NCBI GenBank assembly: GCA_013350335.1
Contig: CM023534.1
Span: forward strand, 11,003,542-11,067,541
Reading direction: 5' to 3'
DNA from: Chimonanthus salicifolius
Lineage: Eukaryota; Streptophyta; Magnoliopsida; Laurales; Calycanthaceae
DNA length: 64,000 nt
The notes under the pieces were generated by a model. It had not been told where the DNA came from. It did not search any database and saw only the letters and a program-made list of their open reading frames with translations. This document shows, in pieces, positions 59,372-64,000 of this stretch. A program made the position numbers and the translations under genes. Positions within the stretch are counted from its first letter, which is position 1. Each line of letters starts with the position of its first letter.

Positions 59372-60298
59372 TGAATTCTGAGCTCTGGCGATTTTTTAAA
59401 AGGGATTTTTTATGAAATTATCTTAAAAAAAAATTAATCCGGTCTGAGTGTCTCGTACTCTTAATGAAAGTTTTTTTAAATGAAAAATTCTTCATGCACT
59501 AATGTGTTACGAAGCTTCCTTTTTAAATATGTACCTACTAATATATAAATTGTCTTACTAACTCATAAATTTTGTTACCAGCGAAGTTACATTAATAGTG
59601 CATAAATTAAAGCGCTAGTCAAAACTAGCACATAAATTGTGTTACTGTGGCATATATCTAATGTGAGATATATCGACTGGTGCAAACCTCCAAAATCGAG
59701 TCTGTCAAGGCATTACCATTGAACCAATGATGAAGCTCTTAGATCTTATTATTTGATGATACGACATTAGATCCAGCCAATCAATTCAACTTCTCATCAA
59801 GTGGGGGTGAAAGAATTAATATGAAAAAGGTGATATTCACTGTTAGATTAATGAGACTAATTGTTAAATAAAAATTAATATGTTAAAAAAAATCACCAAC
59901 ATCGAGTTTAATTGATGAGCTCTCTCTTGCTATTGAGTGAGCGTAAGTGTATAATGCAGGATACAGTGACTGGTGGAAACCTCCAACATCGAGTTTGTCA
60001 AAGTGTTACCAATGAAACAATGATGAAGCTCTTACATTGATCCTTCTAATCAATTAAACTTCTAATTAGACGGTGAAAAATCAATATAACAAGAGTGATA
60101 TTTACCATTACATTCGTAGGAAATAATAAACTATTTATTGTATTCAATACCTAAGCTATTACATGTATTTATAGCCTCTAGTCGATCCTTGGGCTATCAC
60201 AATCAAACTCAAACTATTATGTAATCTTAAATCAAATACATCTCTTAATTAGAGATTAAACCAAACTTAGAGTCCTTACATAATAATTCTACTATATT
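59372..60298. other. Spacer between fragment F and P450 G
   Basis: Two partial copies of a block (GATATATCGACTGGTGCAAA..ATGATGAAGCTCTTA) occur at about 59665-59760 and 59955-60035; related copies are at 41290-41400 and 57095-57650. No gene is present. Confidence 0.55.
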
Positions 60299-62381
60299 CT
60301 AACATCCTAGCATAGGAATAGAAAAATGAGGTATTGGAATCAAGTGCAAGTTATTTTTTCTACCCACGACAATCCGGAAATCCTCATCCATGTCTAGTTC
60401 CTCAGGCTTCATGTCATCAGGGAGCTTCCAATCATAGTAGTAGAGGAGTTGAGCAAGGGGAAGCAGTACATTGGTCACTCCTAATAGCACACCAGGGCAA
60501 ATCCTCCTACCTGCTCCAAAGGGGATGAATTCAAAATTACAGCCCTTGTAATCAATTTCAGTCCCATCAAATCTCTCAGGCTTGAAGCTCTCAGCATCTT
60601 CCCAATATTTTGGGTCTCTTCCAATTGCCCAAACATTGATTAGAACTCTTGTCTTGATGGGTATCTTGTATCCTTCTATTTCACATCTCTCTCTACATTC
60701 TCTAGGTACTAGTAAAGGTGCAGGAGGGTGTAACCTTAGAGTCTCCTTGAGGACTAACTTCAAGTAATTTAAGTTGTGGATGTCACTCTCATCAATCTTT
60801 GACTTCTCTCCAACCACTTGTCTCACCTTAGCTTGTGCCTTTTCCATTACTCTAGGATTTCTTATCAACTCTGCCATGGCCCATTCAATAATAGTAGAAG
60901 ACATTTCAGTCCCAGCTGTAAACATATCCTGTAAACAATAACATTGTTTTAAAGATGCACAAAAAATGTCCATTCACACTAAAAAAATTTAGAAGCCTTT
61001 CTATATAGTCTACTTTGTATTAACAAAGGACCATTAGTCCTTTTTTTTTTTTTAAATGAATGTAAGGGAAGAAATGGTTTATAACCTCCTCTTACTAGTG
61101 AAACTCTTCGTCTGTGCATAATAACTGATGAACATTTCAGATGTTTGTGATTCATTTATCATCAAGAAGAGACCCTTGAATTTAGTATTTCCAAATCATT
61201 GGATATTCATAATAAATAAGATGTTCTATAGAATCAAATACCCATTAACTGCATTCTATATTAATAGGAAGATCAGCCTATGGAATGACGATGATCGCAT
61301 CACTTATATATAAATCCAAGCACGTCCGACCATAGTACAACACATTAGGTATGTTGGGTGTTTCTCTTTATATTTGAGAGGAAATGAGTGTTGTATTTTG
61401 ATTGAATGCTCGAATTTTTATAAAAGTGATACGTTAGAGGATCTGAATTCAAAATATAACAGTAAGACCATAGATACCAACCAAGAGAACAGCTTTTATG
61501 GTGTTGGTTGTGAGTGGAAATTCAAGGTCTCCATTCTTCTGAAGTCTCAGAAGAACATCAACCAAGTCCTCCTCCTCTGGCTTGTTCTCATTTTTCTCAA
61601 AGGCAATGCTTCTTTCTTTGTGTACTTCAATAAAGTCATCTAGGATTCTATCGAACACTCGGTGTAATCGTTCTACCCGAAACTTCATTCCACTAATCAC
61701 TTGAACAAATTTCAATGATGGGAAGATATCACCCAAATCAAAACCAGTCACAAGTTTTAGCAGTTCCTTCAAAACCTGAACGAATGCTTCTTGTCTTTTG
61801 CATTTCTTACCAAATGCCGATCTGGCAGCAATATTGTTCATCAATGAGAGGAGCTTCTCACTGAGGTTTACCGGGGAGCAACCTACGGCCGATATTGACT
61901 GGATCATATTTGAAACTTCCTCTTCTCTTACATGCCCAAATGATTCGACACGCTTGGCACTAAGAAGCTCTTGTTTGCAAATCTTTCGCACTTGTCTCAA
62001 ATGATTGCCATAGGGAGCAAAAACTATGTTTTTACAACCATAGCTCACAATCTCCCAGGCCAAGAGCCGAGGCCGATCTGCGAAGGTGAGATCATGGGTC
62101 TTCATGATCTCCATGGCAACTGATGGTGAAGAGACTACAATGGTAGATAACTGACCAAGCCTTAGGTGCATAAGGGGTCCATGTTTATTGGCCAAGTCTC
62201 TAAGGGTGTAATGTGGAAGAGACCCAATCAGCTGATGCATATTTCCAATGATGGGCAATTTCCTAGGCCCTGGTGGAAGTTTTGCAGATTGGTTTTTACC
62301 CATGATTCTTCTCTTCAAGACCATGAAGATGAAAATGAAGAAGGTAAAGATGAGAGGCAAGGAAAGGGTATGTAATTCCAT
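60299..62381 (-). CDS. Cytochrome P450, CYP71D-like (copy G): open frame with altered catalytic motifs
   Basis: Exons 62381-61482 and 60928-60299 join in phase 0 (GT-AG) and encode 509 residues. The ATG at 62381 starts [17 protein letters not shown], aligned with the sister copies. The hinge PPGP, KETLR, FKPERF and the heme loop PFGAGRRICPG (Cys444) are intact. Two hallmark residues are replaced. The C-helix reads YGNHLRQVRK, so the Trp at position 128 of every sister copy is Leu. The I-helix reads AGTEMSST, so the conserved Thr (position 309) is Met. There is also a six-residue insertion (SIAFEK region) before [10 protein letters not shown], Trp in place of Pro in LLAWEIVSYG, and a longer tail (PHFSIPMLGC). 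With no stop or frameshift the copy may still be translated. It could have changed chemistry or be an early pseudogene. A TATA block sits about 45-60 bases upstream. Confidence 0.9.
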
Positions 62382-62425
62382 GGTGGAGAGTATTTGGTAG
62401 GAATGAAATATTAGGCAAGTGCCCT

Positions 62426-62442
62426 GCATCTATATTTATAGT
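62426..62442 (-). promoter_or_regulatory. TATA block of P450 G
   Basis: Minus-strand GACTATAAATATAGATGC contains a consensus TATAAATA about 50-60 bases before the ATG. The same block precedes most sister copies. Confidence 0.6.
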
Positions 62443-62717
62443 CTTTCTGCAAGAGTTTGTAAGATTAAAATAGAAAAATTTCTCAAAGTTGTATCATCAC
62501 GTGGTTGGGATTGGACTTCCAGTCCAAAAGACTAGTCTGATAGTTGGAGTGATCCAGTCTAATATAAGTCATTAGTTTTCCCCCTTACAACCGACGTGGG
62601 ATTCTCGTTCACACCTCAACAAATTAAGATCCATCCTTTTGACATTAAATTCTTCTAATTAATTAAACTTCTAATAGACGGTGAAAAAATAAATATAACA
62701 AGATTGATATTCACCAT

Positions 62718-63192
62718 TGTTGCCAATTTTGGGATTGGCTCCATTTGAATACCCCAGTGTATTTCGGACTCTATTATGTCTGTTTATTTCAGACTCTATT
62801 TTGAAATTTAAATTTTGCTATTTCCTCTCTTTTCCTCTTGGTGGATTTGTTATTTAAAGAGAAAAACAGAGAAGTCTCATTGGCTTGGCTAGCTGTGGCC
62901 CCTCTTGGGTACCACCGAGAGTTTAGTTTGGTTTGAGAGAAAAGAGAAAAAATCTGAAAAGAGAGAATTTGTGGAGATTTAATTTGTATTTGAGAGAGAG
63001 ACGACTGCGAGGAAACTTAGTTTGGATTTGTATTTGTATCTCCCCTTTGATTTAGTAGAATTTCTCCGATTGTCATCCGTTTATTTAGGCTTCAGTCGAT
63101 CCACGTTAAATCTACGTTGATCTTGTAGATTGATTGATTGTGTGGTCTGATCACTTTCGTTGCATTTGTCTATCCCGATCTTAGCCATAACA
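62718..63192. mobile_element. Solo LTR with 5-bp target-site duplication
   Basis: The 475-bp segment starts TGTTGCC and ends CATAACA (TGTT..AACA termini) and is flanked by perfect ACCAT repeats at 62713-62717 and 63193-63197. It contains a TATTTAAAG promoter-like motif and no coding frame, as expected for an LTR left after unequal recombination. Orientation could not be fixed with certainty. Confidence 0.85.
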
Positions 63193-63197
63193 ACCAT

Positions 63198-64000
63198 TAC
63201 TTTGATCAAGTGAAGAGATGACACTAACAGTTAAAATAAAATTAATTCGCGAAAAGAATTGACCTAAGTGATGAATATCACATGGATTATAGTGATTAGA
63301 CCTATACCATTTATAGTGATTAGACCTATACCATTTTATAAAGAAGCTCGTTGAATGGACGGCTTTGATGGATGAGATGTGGGTTTCATAATGAAGAAAA
63401 CAAGGAGATGTGTGCAAATTCACACCTCACATTAGACGAATCAGTCCCTGTTATCATGGTATTATATTTGTTCACCTTTCAATAAATAATATTTAACTAA
63501 GAACGCTTTCTATATGTAGCTGTAAAATTTAAATATATTTTGTATACAATAATAAAATAACACTAGTGCAAAACATACAGATGATAATAAAATTAGCAAA
63601 TGTTTCACACACTCTAAGGAACTAGTTAAGTGAGATGCCTAGACACCTCCAGATCTCAAAAAAAAGAACTATTACATGTAATGAGAGGATTTTTCTTGAG
63701 CGTAAGAGAACTAAGACAAGAGATAGAGCATCAGAAAAACATCTGAACCATTTAGAAGAGGGTCGCACTATTTCTGAAAAATAGATCTGATGAGCTGATG
63801 AAGAAAGACTTACAAATAATGATTAAAGGTACATGACCCTTGGCAACATACACAGGCATGAGATTTCATCTTCACTTTCATGGTCTTGAAGTGAAGACTC
63901 TGTTAAGACTCGGCATTCAACTCAAAATACTAGTGTGATAGATGGAATGACTTAAGTATCTTATAAGTCCCTAAATCTTTCCCTTCACAACTAACATGAG
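63198..64000. other. Right-hand end of the window; spacer repeats
   Basis: It starts as a copy of the block seen at 42.0 and 57.9 kb (TTGAATGGACGGCTTTGATG, TATTATATTTGTTCACC). A 22-bp tandem duplication (TAGTGATTAGACCTATACCA) is at about 63293-63338. No gene is supported. Confidence 0.5.

Noticed and set aside
63860..63905. Plus-strand stretch TTTCATGGTCTTGAAGTGAA resembling the start of a P450 anchor
   Set aside because: Only about 30 bases resemble the anchor coding sequence and the frame is broken at once; too short to call a gene fragment.

Overview
This window is nuclear DNA from a flowering plant. The evidence is intron-rich genes with GT-AG junctions, a plant-type TIM50 gene, a tandem array of CYP71-type cytochrome P450 genes, and heavy infiltration by plant-style SINEs, MITEs, TRIMs and LINE remnants. 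The species cannot be fixed from the sequence; long repeat-filled introns and the protein style would fit a magnoliid or early-diverging eudicot, but that is inference.

Left part (1-24.3 kb): two single-copy housekeeping-type genes face each other. The 3' part of TIM50 (mitochondrial inner-membrane import receptor) runs on the + strand in eight exons from 2988 to 11700; its N-terminal exon or exons were not found. A conserved plant membrane-protein gene of unknown function runs on the - strand in six exons from 24266 to 14037. Its second exon appears to carry one extra base that breaks the frame. Introns of both genes hold LINE pieces, a hAT-like element and SINEs, several with clear target-site duplications.

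Right part (27.9-62.4 kb): a same-strand (-) array of CYP71D-like P450 loci. From low to high coordinate: A (27977-29963, intact), B (31512-34175, intact), C (37889-40090, frameshift plus GC splice donor), a lone exon-2 fragment (46588-46830), D (48049-50200, two frameshifts in the membrane anchor), E (54620-56396, intact but lacking the promoter block its relatives share), F (59047-59259, 5' fragment) and G (60299-62381, open, but with two hallmark P450 residues replaced). All full copies share one intron at the same place, just before the oxygen-binding I-helix. C, D and E carry the same TRIM retrotransposon remnant in that intron, which marks them as one duplication lineage. The spacers are themselves duplicated blocks, so the array grew by copying segments that included flanking DNA.

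Family knowledge suggests that the CYP71D-like enzymes oxidise small hydrophobic specialised metabolites, often terpenoids, at the ER membrane with a P450 reductase partner. No terpene synthase or other pathway gene is visible here, so substrates are not inferable. The most interesting item is copy G, whose open reading frame lacks both the C-helix tryptophan and the I-helix oxygen-activation threonine.
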